From assembly GCF_008386395.1 (NCBI RefSeq), contig NZ_CP043761.1:2232001-2296000 (forward strand): 64,000 bases of DNA. Reading direction: 5' to 3'. Shown one piece after another: positions 34,316-43,677 of the stretch; position 1 is the stretch's first letter, and every line of letters starts with the position of its first letter. Made by a program: the position numbers and the translations under genes. The notes under the pieces are model-generated. The model searched no databases and had not been told where the DNA came from. It saw nothing but the letters and a program-made list of their open reading frames with translations. Source of the stretch: Paenibacillus sp. 37. Lineage in GTDB: Bacteria; Bacillota; Bacilli; Paenibacillales; Paenibacillaceae.

Positions 34316-34371
34316 ATTCTAAAATTTTCAGTGTAAATAACGGTTGAATACGGTGTATGTTCCCTGTGTGT

Positions 34372-35544
34372 TCAGGAGACGCGATTGGTCATGCTGGACC
34401 ATAACTTCAATCCGAAACCGATCAGTGCAGCCAGGGAGAAAGCCATAGCGGTGAGATAGAAGGTTTGTCTGCCTGCATGTTCCAGCAGCAGTCCGCCTAA
34501 CGTTCCGCTAAGAAGTCCCGAAGCACTGGACCAGACAATGGTGAACAAAGCCATACCCGTAGCTCTGTAGCCGTCCGGAACTAGGCGAATGATATAGCGG
34601 ACCGCCGTAACGTAGAAAATACCAAAGGTCACACTGTGCATCGTCTGAATTGCAACGACAGCTGCTGGTGTATCGGATATGGACATGAGAAGCAAACGAA
34701 CCGTATACATCAGTGCAGCAAAAGCGATTAGCGGCAGTTCTTTATAACGGTTTCCATACTTGCTGAGAAGTAGAAATATGGGGATTTCACTTACGGAAGA
34801 GATCAGCAAAGACCAGCCGATCAGCCCCTCGCTGGCACCCAAATCTTTTAGCGTGATGGTAAGAAATGCTTCGTTCATGCGATGTCCCATGGCAAGCAAA
34901 AATACACAGCCAAAAAAAGTAAGCACATCTCTGCGTTTCAGAATAGCCCATAACCCCGATAGATCCATTTTGCTACTGCTCCCCGAAGGTTGATCCTTCA
35001 ATTGAAAACTGATCAATAGTGTAGTTGCAGCAAGACCAACGCAGACCCAAATTGTCCATGCTGGACCAAAAGATCCAAGGAAATACCCGATACTTAATGC
35101 AAAGAAGGCATAACCGATCGATCCGAAGACTCGAATGGAAGTGAAATTTCGGCCGTACTTGCTGGCCGTTGTAATGGCCATCGTATCGGAGAGAGGATAG
35201 ACCGGATAATAGAAAAAGTAAAACAGGGTCACGAGTACAAATACCTGACCGAAAGTTGTTGCATTGGCGAGCATGATCCCTGTGATCAATTGACCACCAA
35301 GCAGAATGATCATCACTTTACGTACCGTTTGGTATCGGTCGCTGGCCATGCTCCAGAACATATTGGAGAACACAGAGATGAGGGGGCCAATTCCGTAGAG
35401 ATATCCAATCTCAGCCCGACTGAAGCCCAGATGACTGAAGTAAAGCTGGAAGTAGGATACCACCAGAACGGTGGAACCAAAGATGGTGAACATGAGAGCC
35501 CGGAGCCAGTTCTGATCCGGGCGGGCGTTGTGACTTAATTTCAT
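34372..35544 (-). CDS. MFS transporter (MFS_1-like/HcaT-type)
   Basis: A 390-residue polytopic protein with about 12 helices. The opening LRALMFTIFGSTVLVVSYFQLYFSHLGFSRAEIGYLYG and SDTMAITTASKYGRNFTSIRVFGSIGYA (residues ~115-142) match the MFS_1-like/3-phenylpropionate permease group (key segments SHLGFSRAEIGYLYG and GRNFTSIRVFGSIGYA). The substrate is unknown. ATG 35544 is preferred because TTGGAGTC precedes it; the ORF extends nine codons farther to a TTG. It follows the MATE-like gene by 40 bp. Confidence 0.82.
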   Translation of the reverse strand: MKLSHNARPDQNWLRALMFTIFGSTVLVVSYFQLYFSHLGFSRAEIGYLYGIGPLISVFSNMFWSMASDRYQTVRKVMIILLGGQLITGIMLANATTFGQVFVLVTLFYFFYYPVYPLSDTMAITTASKYGRNFTSIRVFGSIGYAFFALSIGYFLGSFGPAWTIWVCVGLAATTLLISFQLKDQPSGSSSKMDLSGLWAILKRRDVLTFFGCVFLLAMGHRMNEAFLTITLKDLGASEGLIGWSLLISSVSEIPIFLLLSKYGNRYKELPLIAFAALMYTVRLLLMSISDTPAAVVAIQTMHSVTFGIFYVTAVRYIIRLVPDGYRATGMALFTIVWSSASGLLSGTLGGLLLEHAGRQTFYLTAMAFSLAALIGFGLKLWSSMTNRVS

Positions 35545-35584
35545 GATGAGAGACTCCAATCCTGATAACAATTCAATGATTTTA

Positions 35585-36925
35585 TTACCCTTTCAGGGAT
35601 GTTGATTTACGGGCTTTCGGCACGGACATCGTAGGTTCTTGCTTCGTGCGCCGGATGACAAGCCAGACAATGATGAGTTCGGCGAGCAGGCCAAGGGATT
35701 GGGCAACAGCGCCAATCATGCCGTTCCACGCAGGAAAGATACTAACCAGTATAAGCAGCACAATTACTGTGCAGATTGCATTCGCAGTTTGCGAACGAAA
35801 CATCGTTTTTGTCTGACCGCGAAGCAGAATGAGGCCATTGCTGAAATCCAGAAAAGGGAAGATCAGCGGAAATAAGACGAACGCACGCAGTGTCCACAGA
35901 CTTTGTTGCAAAAGTTCGCCCTGAACGCTCATGACATTTTCGAGTACCCATGGTCCCAAGGGGGTATAGGCAATCGACACCATCATCGCAAACGGAATAA
36001 ATCCGGTGACAAGTGCGAATTTTCGTACCAGTTTGGCGTTCACAAGGTAGAAATTCAGCACGATCTGATGGATGTATGTAAAGAAGCTTAGCATCAACTG
36101 CATCAGACTGCTTGCTATGGCAAAGGACGAAATGGCTAGTGCGATCCCGGTCGTTTTGCCCAGTACAATGTTAATAACCGGTCCTATGAACAGCGCTACA
36201 AAGCTGGATAACAGCAGTGGCTTATAAAAGCGAAATACGTCTCCCTTGCTCTCGACGGGATGATCCTCAAGCTTGGCTGGCATCTTGCGCTTGATGCTGT
36301 TTCCTTCCAGAAAGCTGACGAGCGCTTCAATCATCATGCCCGCAGCAAAAATGATAGCGCCTACACGTCCACTGTCAATGCTGTCTGTGTATATGAAATA
36401 GAGGGAAAGGCCGTACATGCCGGCTAAACGGAATACCATACCGATGGTTAACCACTTGGTGCGGTTATTCGTAATGATGATCCCCTGATAGATGTTGCGG
36501 ATCACTGAAAAGATACTCACATACATGAGAATTTCATATACGTCGATGACTTTGGTCAGCAGATCCGGACTTACACCAAACAGGTATTTGAACACCCCGG
36601 TACCAACGGGAGAGTATACGATGAGAAACCCAATGAGAAGCACACAGGCAAGAAATATTTTGGTCACAAACGTGAGGGCCTGAAAGGAAAGGCGATCGCG
36701 AACCAGTGCGGAACAGGTTTGCCGCAGCAGGGTGGAGGGGCGTTCCGTGAGGGTTAACAAGCTACCGGCGATGGCATAGCTGGCAATAACCGTCTCGGGA
36801 TGAGCGGAACGTGCTAATGTGCTGTTTATGATGACGTGAGAAATGGTGACGAGAGAGGCGGAAATGCCAAGTGGCACAAAAAAAGAAAATAACCGTCTCC
36901 ACGAAAGTGATTCACTTGACGACAT
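35585..36925 (-). CDS. MOP/MATE-superfamily-like polytopic membrane protein
   Basis: The 446-residue protein has about 12 membrane helices and resembles the multi-antimicrobial-extrusion (MOP) fold, as in LFSFFVPLGISASLVTISHVIINSTLAR and SYAIAGSLLTL at the start (shortened here to VPLGISASLVTISHVI). It is clearly distinct from the canonical MATE pump at 39.3 kb and closer to unassigned MatE-like proteins. It could export a drug or flip a lipid-linked precursor; nothing nearby decides. AAAGGAGTCGTTGAC precedes the ATG. Confidence 0.7.
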   Translation of the reverse strand: MSSSESLSWRRLFSFFVPLGISASLVTISHVIINSTLARSAHPETVIASYAIAGSLLTLTERPSTLLRQTCSALVRDRLSFQALTFVTKIFLACVLLIGFLIVYSPVGTGVFKYLFGVSPDLLTKVIDVYEILMYVSIFSVIRNIYQGIIITNNRTKWLTIGMVFRLAGMYGLSLYFIYTDSIDSGRVGAIIFAAGMMIEALVSFLEGNSIKRKMPAKLEDHPVESKGDVFRFYKPLLLSSFVALFIGPVINIVLGKTTGIALAISSFAIASSLMQLMLSFFTYIHQIVLNFYLVNAKLVRKFALVTGFIPFAMMVSIAYTPLGPWVLENVMSVQGELLQQSLWTLRAFVLFPLIFPFLDFSNGLILLRGQTKTMFRSQTANAICTVIVLLILVSIFPAWNGMIGAVAQSLGLLAELIIVWLVIRRTKQEPTMSVPKARKSTSLKG

Positions 36926-37104
36926 GTCAACGACTCCTTTGATGGATGAAATATGCCTAGTATATCACAAAGTTTTGGGCGCGGATGCGATTTTTTATGC
37001 GGAATATGCGGCAGATCATTTGTACAATTAAGGGGATCATATTATAATAGGAATGGTTAAAAATCGCTCTAATACGTATTCAACCAAGTGGAGGCACATT
37101 TATT

Positions 37105-38184
37105 TTGAGCCAATCAAATCGAAAACGTCATCAATATCCGCGTGGACCGCTGGCATTGATGAGAGGGGTGTACAAATACACCATTCCGGAAACACGGAAG
37201 GCACTGAATGGATGGCGTGCTCAAGCTGAGGCGATTCCGAATGAGGAATTGCGTACACAGGCACTTGCCAGTCTGAAGGATAAACAGTTTCACTGTGAAG
37301 GCGGAACCGTCTACGCATTAGCTGATTTGCCCAACAGGCACATTCTGATTCCGCTGATCGTTTCATATCAAACTATTAGTGATTATTTGGACAATCTGTG
37401 CGACCGCAGCACGTCGATGGACCCGGATGACTTTCGTCTTCTCCATCAATCCATGCTTGATGCGGTAGATCCCGAAGCAATTCCCGTCAATTATTATGCC
37501 CTCCGTGAGGAGCAGGATGACGGCGGATATCTGCGGAATCTGGTGACCACATGTCAGGAACTGACCCGTCAGTTACCAGGCTATACGTCCGCCAAGCCCC
37601 AAATTCAGGATCTGGCAGGCCTATACACGGACCTGCAGGTATATAAGCATATCAAGCCGGAACTGAGAGAAACGGCACTGCTCGAATGGTGGTCGGAGCA
37701 TCGTCATCGCACACCTCAGTTTCGTTGGAACGAATTTGCTGCTGCAACTGGCTCTACACTGGGCGTTTTCATGCTGTTTCTGGCTGCGAGTGACGATCAG
37801 TTGACTGAAGAGCAAGCGGCCTCGATCCACACGGCCTATTTCCCACATGTATGCGCATTGCACATTATGCTCGATTATTTAATTGATCAGGATGAGGACC
37901 GCATCGGGGGAGATCTCAACTTCTGCAATTATTATGAGAATGTGGAGACCATGCTGGACCGAATTGCTTTTATTGTGGAGATGGCACGCAGTGATGTACA
38001 GAAGATTCCGGGAAGCTCCTTTCACCGGATGATCATCGAAGGACTGATTGCCATTTACCTGTCTGATCCCAAAGTCAGCGAACAACAGGAAGTTCGCGTC
38101 GTATCCAAACGTCTGCTGAAAAATAGTCCGATCACAAGAATATTTTTCTTCATTTTCAGTCGCTGGATACGGAAAAATATGTAA
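37105..38184 (+). CDS. ytpB: Tetraprenyl-beta-curcumene synthase, YtpB family (DUF2600)
   Basis: A 359-residue class IB terpene synthase. It matches B. subtilis YtpB over its length, including QFHCEGGTVYALAD, the Asp-rich motif SDYLDNLCDRSTSMDPDDFR (Asp93, Asp96, Asp100), the second metal motif MLDYLIDQDEDRIGGDLNFC and VSKRLLKNSP. The family cyclises tetraprenyl diphosphate to C35 tetraprenyl-beta-curcumene, the precursor of sesquarterpenes linked to spore robustness. No squalene-hopene cyclase-type partner lies in the window. TTG 37105 is ten bases after GGAGG. Confidence 0.92.
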   Translation: MSQSNRKRHQYPRGPLALMRGVYKYTIPETRKALNGWRAQAEAIPNEELRTQALASLKDKQFHCEGGTVYALADLPNRHILIPLIVSYQTISDYLDNLCDRSTSMDPDDFRLLHQSMLDAVDPEAIPVNYYALREEQDDGGYLRNLVTTCQELTRQLPGYTSAKPQIQDLAGLYTDLQVYKHIKPELRETALLEWWSEHRHRTPQFRWNEFAAATGSTLGVFMLFLAASDDQLTEEQAASIHTAYFPHVCALHIMLDYLIDQDEDRIGGDLNFCNYYENVETMLDRIAFIVEMARSDVQKIPGSSFHRMIIEGLIAIYLSDPKVSEQQEVRVVSKRLLKNSPITRIFFFIFSRWIRKNM

Positions 38185-38237
38185 GTCAGGTGTGATATTG
38201 CGGAGCCTGAAGTGAAACTAGAGGAGGAAGAAACATC

Positions 38238-39209
38238 ATGACAGCAGTAAAGAAAATCGCAGTATTAACGAGCGGTGGTGATTCACAGGGGATGAACGCG
38301 GCTGTTCGTGCGGTTGTTCGCAGCGGACTGTTTCACGGTCTCGAAGTATTTGGAGTTCAACGTGGATACCAGGGTCTTTTGAATAATGACATTTTCCCAA
38401 TGGATTTGCGGAGTGTAGGGGATATCATCCAACGTGGGGGAACGGTTCTTCAATCGGCACGTTGCAAGGAGTTCTATACCGCTGAAGGTCAGCAAAAAGG
38501 TGCGGACATTTTGCGTGCGCGTGGCATTGACGGTCTGGTTGTTATCGGTGGAGATGGTTCCTACAACGGAGCGAATAAACTGAGCAAACTGGGCATTAAT
38601 ACCATGGGTCTGCCAGGAACGATTGATAACGATGTTTCATTCACCGACTATACCATCGGATTTGATACAGCTGTAAGCATAGTAGTTGATGCAGTAAACA
38701 AATTACGTGATACGATGTCTTCACACGAACGTTCTTCCATCGTTGAAGTTATGGGTCGCCACTGTGGAGATATCGCGCTGCATGCCGGACTTGCTTCGGG
38801 TGCTGAAACGATTCTTGTCCCAGAAGTTCCATTTGATATGGACGAAGTAGCAGATCGGATGAAAGCTAACTTTGCACATGGCAAACGTCACAGTATTATC
38901 ATCGTTGCAGAAGGCGTAGGCAAAGGTGAGGATGTAGCAAAAGAACTGATGGAACGTTGCCCAACGTATGAGCCGCGTGTAACCGTTCTGGGTCACATTC
39001 AGCGTGGGGGTACGCCAACTCCATTCGACCGTAACCTGGCAAGCCGTTTAGGTGACTTCGCTGTTCGCAGTCTGATCGCAGGCGAGACAGACAAAGGTTG
39101 TGGCATTATCAAGGGTGAGCTTACCCTGACGGATATTGATAAAGTGGTTAACACAAAAAAAGATTTCGATATGGTGACTTACGAGCTTGCACAACGTTTG
39201 TCCCAATAA
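38238..39209 (+). CDS. pfkA: ATP-dependent 6-phosphofructokinase
   Basis: The 323-residue enzyme phosphorylates fructose-6-phosphate in glycolysis. GGDGSYNGA with Gly (not Asp) at the ATP/PPi-discriminating position supports ATP use. The catalytic Asp is in GTIDNDV, MGRHCGD holds the sugar-phosphate contact and LGHIQRGGTP the second. Two segments deviate from the Bacillus/E. coli norm: GGDSQGMNAA instead of GGDAPGMNAA, and NDVSFTDYT instead of NDI-x-GTD-x-T. GAGGAGGAAGAAACATC precedes the ATG. A bidirectional terminator follows. Confidence 0.94.
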   Translation: MTAVKKIAVLTSGGDSQGMNAAVRAVVRSGLFHGLEVFGVQRGYQGLLNNDIFPMDLRSVGDIIQRGGTVLQSARCKEFYTAEGQQKGADILRARGIDGLVVIGGDGSYNGANKLSKLGINTMGLPGTIDNDVSFTDYTIGFDTAVSIVVDAVNKLRDTMSSHERSSIVEVMGRHCGDIALHAGLASGAETILVPEVPFDMDEVADRMKANFAHGKRHSIIIVAEGVGKGEDVAKELMERCPTYEPRVTVLGHIQRGGTPTPFDRNLASRLGDFAVRSLIAGETDKGCGIIKGELTLTDIDKVVNTKKDFDMVTYELAQRLSQ

Positions 39210-39222
39210 TTCGATTCATAAG

Positions 39223-39261
39223 CAAAAAGAGCACAGTCCCGTGGATTGTGCTCTTTTTGTT
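39223..39261. terminator. Bidirectional terminator between pfkA and the MATE pump
   Basis: CAAAAAGAGCACA (39223-39235) pairs with TGTGCTCTTTTTG (39247-39259), with A/T tracts on both sides. Confidence 0.85.
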
Positions 39262-39286
39262 GTTTCACGGAGTGAGTATATCGATG

Positions 39287-40645
39287 TTACGCCTTACGGA
39301 GTGCCGCTTGTTTTTGTACCAAGAAGAGTCTCCAGAGAAGCGCTGTTGCTCCTACAGCAAGGCCGGCAATGAGTCCAATCCAGTATCCGAAGGCACCGAG
39401 TGAAGTATACGTAGCTGTTAGGTAACCTACAGGCAGGCCAATAATCCAATACGCTATGAACGTAATGATCAGTGCCGGATTAACATCTTTGTAGCCACGC
39501 AATGCTCCTTGGGTCGGTGTGGCAATCGCATCCGAGATCTGAAAGAAAATGGCGTAGATGAGGAAATGCTGCGTAAGTGCAATGACCTCTCGATCGTTTG
39601 AATACACGCCTGCAATCTGTTCGCCGAACACAATCAACACGATCGCTGTCAGCAGTGAGAGCCCGATGGCTCCACCAATTCCAAGCAGACTGTATTGTCT
39701 GGCATCTCTCAGACGCCCCGCACCTGCCTCATAACCCACAAGGATCGTAAGAGCCATACATATGCTCACAGGCAACATGTAGAGCGTAGAAGCGAAATTC
39801 AGCGCCGCCTGGTGGGCAGCAATTGTTGTGGTATCGAAACGGCTCATCATTAAAGTCACAGCAGCGAAGATGGACGTTTCGAAAAAAGTCGCGAATCCGA
39901 TGGGCACTCCAATCTGGAGTAACTCTTTCCATTTGGACAATGATACACGGGTCCATCGACGGAAAATGCCATATTGGGCGAAAGGTTCGACCCGATGGAC
40001 AAAAAAGAGACTAATAAGAAAGATCAGCCAGTATGTACATGCTGTAGCAACTCCAGCGCCAACACCGCCCAATTGTGGAAAGCCCCAGCGGCCGAATATC
40101 AGCAGATAATTTAGAATGATGTTAACGGGCAGGGAAACCAACGTAATGAACATCGTAGTCCGTGTCTGGCCAAGTGCATCCATGAAGCTGCGCAGCACCG
40201 TATATCCGAAGAGCGGGATAATGCCAAAAGCGAGTGCACACAAAAAATAGAAGGCAACTTGGGCAACCCGGGGCTCTAGAGGCATTCCGTTCAGTATAGG
40301 GCCAAGTAACAACGCCCCGGCTCCGATAACGACTAGACTGACTGCAATCCCTAGATACAACGCCTGGATGACGTTATACCCGATCTGATCATTACGTTTG
40401 GAACCTAACAGATGGGAAACGACAGGTGTAATACCGATCAGAATCCCGCTTAGTCCGGTTTGAACTGGCATCCACAGACTTGTGCCGATTGCGACGCCTG
40501 CAAGGTCGGCCGGAGAAAACTTGCCTGACATATTGGTGTCGAAGAACGACATGGAAGAGAGGGCGATTTGAGTGGTAAAGATGGGCAAAAATATAATCAG
40601 GAATTGCTTCACTTTTTGGGAAAAACTTGTTGTGTTCATGTTCAC
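39287..40645 (-). CDS. MATE family efflux transporter, NorM-like
   Basis: A 452-residue, 12-helix cation-coupled multidrug exporter. Two MatE halves are evident: [26 protein letters not shown] with [12 protein letters not shown] in the first, and [25 protein letters not shown] with [11 protein letters not shown] in the second (quoted in parts). GTG 40645 is eight bases after GAGG; the ATG two codons later is also possible. The substrate is unknown; NorM relatives export cationic drugs. It is monocistronic. Confidence 0.9.
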   Translation of the reverse strand: MNMNTTSFSQKVKQFLIIFLPIFTTQIALSSMSFFDTNMSGKFSPADLAGVAIGTSLWMPVQTGLSGILIGITPVVSHLLGSKRNDQIGYNVIQALYLGIAVSLVVIGAGALLLGPILNGMPLEPRVAQVAFYFLCALAFGIIPLFGYTVLRSFMDALGQTRTTMFITLVSLPVNIILNYLLIFGRWGFPQLGGVGAGVATACTYWLIFLISLFFVHRVEPFAQYGIFRRWTRVSLSKWKELLQIGVPIGFATFFETSIFAAVTLMMSRFDTTTIAAHQAALNFASTLYMLPVSICMALTILVGYEAGAGRLRDARQYSLLGIGGAIGLSLLTAIVLIVFGEQIAGVYSNDREVIALTQHFLIYAIFFQISDAIATPTQGALRGYKDVNPALIITFIAYWIIGLPVGYLTATYTSLGAFGYWIGLIAGLAVGATALLWRLFLVQKQAALRKA

Positions 40646-40775
40646 TGGCAGTGCCTCGCTATTCTAAAGAGATGTCATCCAAGTGTCATATCTGGACAGC
40701 TATTTATTGTAGTGGATTTTGTTCAATTTGAATAGGGACAGAAGCAGAGTGGGGCAGTCAGAGAAAAATGAACAC

Positions 40776-40811
40776 CAAAAAACCTCGCTCCGCTTCAAGC
40801 AGAACGAGGTT
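40776..40811 (-). terminator. Terminator of the DUF4015 gene
   Basis: On the minus strand AACCTCG pairs with CGAGGTT around a GCTT-ga-AAGC-like inner stem, followed by TTTTTT. Confidence 0.75.
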
Positions 40812-40842
40812 GGATGAAATGAGAAGTATGAAAGAGTGCGGA

Positions 40843-42024
40843 TTACTTATATTGTACACCTGATGTATAACGGTTGGACGCATTCCAGAGCAGATATTCA
40901 TGCACATCCATGTCCTTCATCGCTCTAATCTGGTCTTCCACTTGTTTCTTGCCATACTTGATATAATGCCCACTGCCCAGCCAGCTTGCTGTGAAGTCCT
41001 GAATCCACGGACGAATGACGGGTTTGAGTTCTTTGGTAGGGTCTAGTTTCTTGTGTGTATCTTCCATTGAACCCTTGATGGTTGTGTAAGGATCTTTGTC
41101 AGGGTCCTTGACTCCATACCAGCCAGTAGAATAGTGACTAGGGTATACCATCGGTGAGATCACGTCCACGTTTTCGGATATTTTAACAAAATCCTGTCCA
41201 ATGCCCTCAGCCGCAGGTACAGAAGCGGCGTAACCGAAAATATCAACCGAGACCCGAACACCTAGCGGGGCCAACTCCTTGCGTGCATATTGCACGAATT
41301 CAGCTACAACATCCACTCGTGACTTGTCGGATTTGGTATATTTCAGGACATCGGCTCGAGTTTCGAATCCTTCCGGGAAACGAACGTAGTCAAATTGAAT
41401 CTCTTTAAATCCAAGCTTGGCAGCTTCCTTGGCAATCTCAATGTTATAGTCCCATACTTCCTTGCTGTACGGATTCACAAAGCTGTCGCCTTTGCCATTG
41501 GCCCAGACAGATCCATCCTTGTTGCGGAAGGAGAGCTCCGGATTTTTCTTGGCAAGAATCGTATCTTTGAATACAACGACACGTGCAATCGGGTAGACCT
41601 CATGTTTTTGCAATCGTTTCATCAAGGCATCGATATCCCGAATAAAAGGTTGGGATTTACCCATTTTCTGAAGCGCTTTGTTTTCTGTGGGATAAGTTAT
41701 GTATCCGAGATCGTCTTTGATATCAATGACCATGGCATTCAGTTCTGTACTGTCTGTCAGTTCCAACAATTCTTTCATACGTTCGCCGCCAGCGCTGTAG
41801 GCTGTGACATAAATACCTTTGACCACAGGTGCGTCAGGTTGAGGATCCATTTTGGCAGGTGGGTTATCGGCATCAATAACGACCTGATCTTTTTGAGATT
41901 GGATGATTGCAGTGTTAAAACTGTTGGTTAACGATTGGAACTGGGGATTTCCCTGATCCGCCACTGCGGGGGCACCACCAAAGCTTCCAAAGGCCATAGC
42001 CAGTAAAGCCCAAAACATGTTCAT
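40843..42024 (-). CDS. Secreted putative glycoside hydrolase (DUF4015)
   Basis: The 393-residue protein starts with a short signal sequence (hydrophobic residues 2-20). The DUF4015 barrel (about residues 65-385) has VKGIYVTAYSAGGER, MVIDIKDDLGYITY, IARVVVFKD, FKEIQFDYVRFPEGF, VSVDIFGYAA and ISPMVYPSHYS. The Asp/Glu pairs on strand ends are GH13/GH-like candidates for catalysis. The true substrate is unknown; a cell-wall or secreted polysaccharide is plausible. ATG 42024 is after GGGAGTGG. Confidence 0.85.
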   Translation of the reverse strand: MNMFWALLAMAFGSFGGAPAVADQGNPQFQSLTNSFNTAIIQSQKDQVVIDADNPPAKMDPQPDAPVVKGIYVTAYSAGGERMKELLELTDSTELNAMVIDIKDDLGYITYPTENKALQKMGKSQPFIRDIDALMKRLQKHEVYPIARVVVFKDTILAKKNPELSFRNKDGSVWANGKGDSFVNPYSKEVWDYNIEIAKEAAKLGFKEIQFDYVRFPEGFETRADVLKYTKSDKSRVDVVAEFVQYARKELAPLGVRVSVDIFGYAASVPAAEGIGQDFVKISENVDVISPMVYPSHYSTGWYGVKDPDKDPYTTIKGSMEDTHKKLDPTKELKPVIRPWIQDFTASWLGSGHYIKYGKKQVEDQIRAMKDMDVHEYLLWNASNRYTSGVQYK

Positions 42025-42131
42025 TCATTTCCACTCCCTTATGTGTGCATTCCATGTATGAATTATACATTAAAGCCTCTGGGCTTTTAACCATATTAAG
42101 CAAGTAATGAAACACATGGAAAAAATGAAAA

Positions 42132-42167
42132 CCGCTTCCTGCTGAGGAAATCCTCTGCAAGAAGCGG
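42132..42167 (-). terminator. Terminator of the small gene at 42.2-42.4 kb
   Basis: On the minus strand CCGCTTC-TTGC-AGAGG pairs with CCTC-AGCA-GGAAGCGG, followed by a T-rich stretch. Confidence 0.7.
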
Positions 42168-42187
42168 CGTGATCAATCTGAAAAAAA

Positions 42188-42382
42188 TTATTGAATGTAA
42201 ATCTCATTTTGATGCTCACAAATACTGTACTGAATGATTTCCATTGCGTCTCCCTGTTCCAGGATGCCCAGCCCATCCCGGAGGACTATCAGTGAGTCGA
42301 GTTCATTCGGTTTCAAGAAAGGGAGCATTTCCGGGCACCATCTGTTGACAATCTCAAACAGTTTTACCGTTTCCATATCCAC
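42188..42382 (-). CDS. Small hypothetical protein
   Basis: About 64 residues, acidic, soluble, with two cysteines. AAAGGGTGATTATT precedes GTG 42382, giving the best start; GTG 42391 lies within that site, and ATG 42376 is a third option. No family was recognised. A terminator directly after the stop codon supports a real monocistronic gene. Confidence 0.55.
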   Translation of the reverse strand: MDMETVKLFEIVNRWCPEMLPFLKPNELDSLIVLRDGLGILEQGDAMEIIQYSICEHQNEIYIQ

Positions 42383-42550
42383 AATAATCACCCTTTCCTA
42401 CTCGAATTCCAAAATGGTAAGTCATTCGGCGCGATTCGGGAAAGCATATGGCCTGTGAAATTGAAGGGTTGAACCTGCTATACAACATATTTAGGAGCCG
42501 TACACCGTTATTATACCACAATGTTGTGAATTGTTAACCGTACAGGTGTC

Positions 42551-43372
42551 TCAACTTCTGCGAAATGAACCCATAACACCAACCGTTTCCACAATGTTAA
42601 CAAAAGCGTTTGGATCTGTATCCTTGATAATACGTTTAATTTCAACCAACTCGTAGCGGGTGGTAACGGTCATGAGCATGTCCTTCTCAATATCCGTGTA
42701 TGCTCCCTGAGTCTTAATTTTGGTAACTCCACGAGGCCGAACAAGTAATTTTTTTAACATGGCTTCGGTTTCGTTTGTAATAATGTACAGCGTTACTTTG
42801 ACGTGACTGATATGAATCAGATCAAGCACTTTGCCTGTAATGTAAATGGATACCATGGAGGCCAAGGCTGTATTCCAATTGTCACTCAGGTATCCTGCAA
42901 GCATAATAATCGAACCGTTCATGCCAGCCATTACCGTACCAATCGGAAAGTCTCGTTTACGCGTGAAAATGGACCCAACAATGTCGAGTCCTCCTGTGGA
43001 GCCACCGACTCGGAAGGAAACGCCAGTGCCCATTCCAATAAGCACACCGCCAAAAACAGAACTAAGTAAAGGGTCTGTTGCCACAGCAAAAACAGGCAGA
43101 AGCGCAATGAACCAGGAAGTGGCTGCTACCGAAAGAATACTTAATGTAATGAAGCGTCGTCCAAGAATAAACCAACCTGCAATGAGCAGGGGAATGTTAA
43201 GAACAAAATACATTATACTAAGATTCAACGTTGTAAAATAACCCAGAAGCATTGAAATACCGGACACCCCGCCGCTTAAAAGCTGATGGGGGACCAAAAA
43301 CCAGTTAAAGCCGCAGGCAATAGCTGCAGCACCCAAAATGATCACTAAAGAGTGCCAAATTATTTTGGGCAA
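42551..43372 (-). CDS. YitT family membrane protein (DUF161 + DUF2179)
   Basis: The 273-residue protein has five or so membrane helices with the repeated YitT motif (AACGFNWFLVPHQLLSGGVSGIS; GGVLIGMGTGVSFRVGGSTGG, quoted in part), followed by the cytosolic DUF2179 domain (about residues 215-265: YIITNETEAMLKKLL, GVTKIKTQGAYT). Family function is not settled. TTG 43372 follows GAGGTGAT and gives the typical short cytoplasmic start. The 57 codons upstream in the same frame are non-coding leader. Confidence 0.87.
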   Translation of the reverse strand: MPKIIWHSLVIILGAAAIACGFNWFLVPHQLLSGGVSGISMLLGYFTTLNLSIMYFVLNIPLLIAGWFILGRRFITLSILSVAATSWFIALLPVFAVATDPLLSSVFGGVLIGMGTGVSFRVGGSTGGLDIVGSIFTRKRDFPIGTVMAGMNGSIIMLAGYLSDNWNTALASMVSIYITGKVLDLIHISHVKVTLYIITNETEAMLKKLLVRPRGVTKIKTQGAYTDIEKDMLMTVTTRYELVEIKRIIKDTDPNAFVNIVETVGVMGSFRRS

Positions 43373-43677
43373 TTTAATCACCTCATTTATATTTAAAACC
43401 AGATTGCTGGTAATCTTGAATTGTTTTGTGATATAATAATTTGTGGATATTCTTGAGTAGGAAACTTTTCCTAAATGGAGCAATAAAATTTTGAAATGTT
43501 TCAAACACATGTATGTAGTTTTAGTCTTATGTTGGGGACCCATTCATGGAATTATATTCGTTAGTGAAAATAATTTGTCCCGTTGGGATACCCTATAAAT
43601 ATTAACGCTACTTAAGAATACAGACAACAAAGTGGATTGTCCACCATGTCCACCATATAAAAGGAGCATGAATAATT
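43373..43677 (+). promoter_or_regulatory. Leader region of the DEAD-box helicase gene
   Basis: About 305 bp without an ORF between divergent genes. It contains palindromes TAGGAAA-CT-TTTCCTA (near 43457-43472) and TTGAAA-TG-TTTCAA, a GTGGA-ttg-TCCAC hairpin and the direct repeat TGTCCACCA twice in tandem just before the AAGGAG site. A TATAAT at 43432-43437 could start a long leader, but no good -35 was found. Confidence 0.45.
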
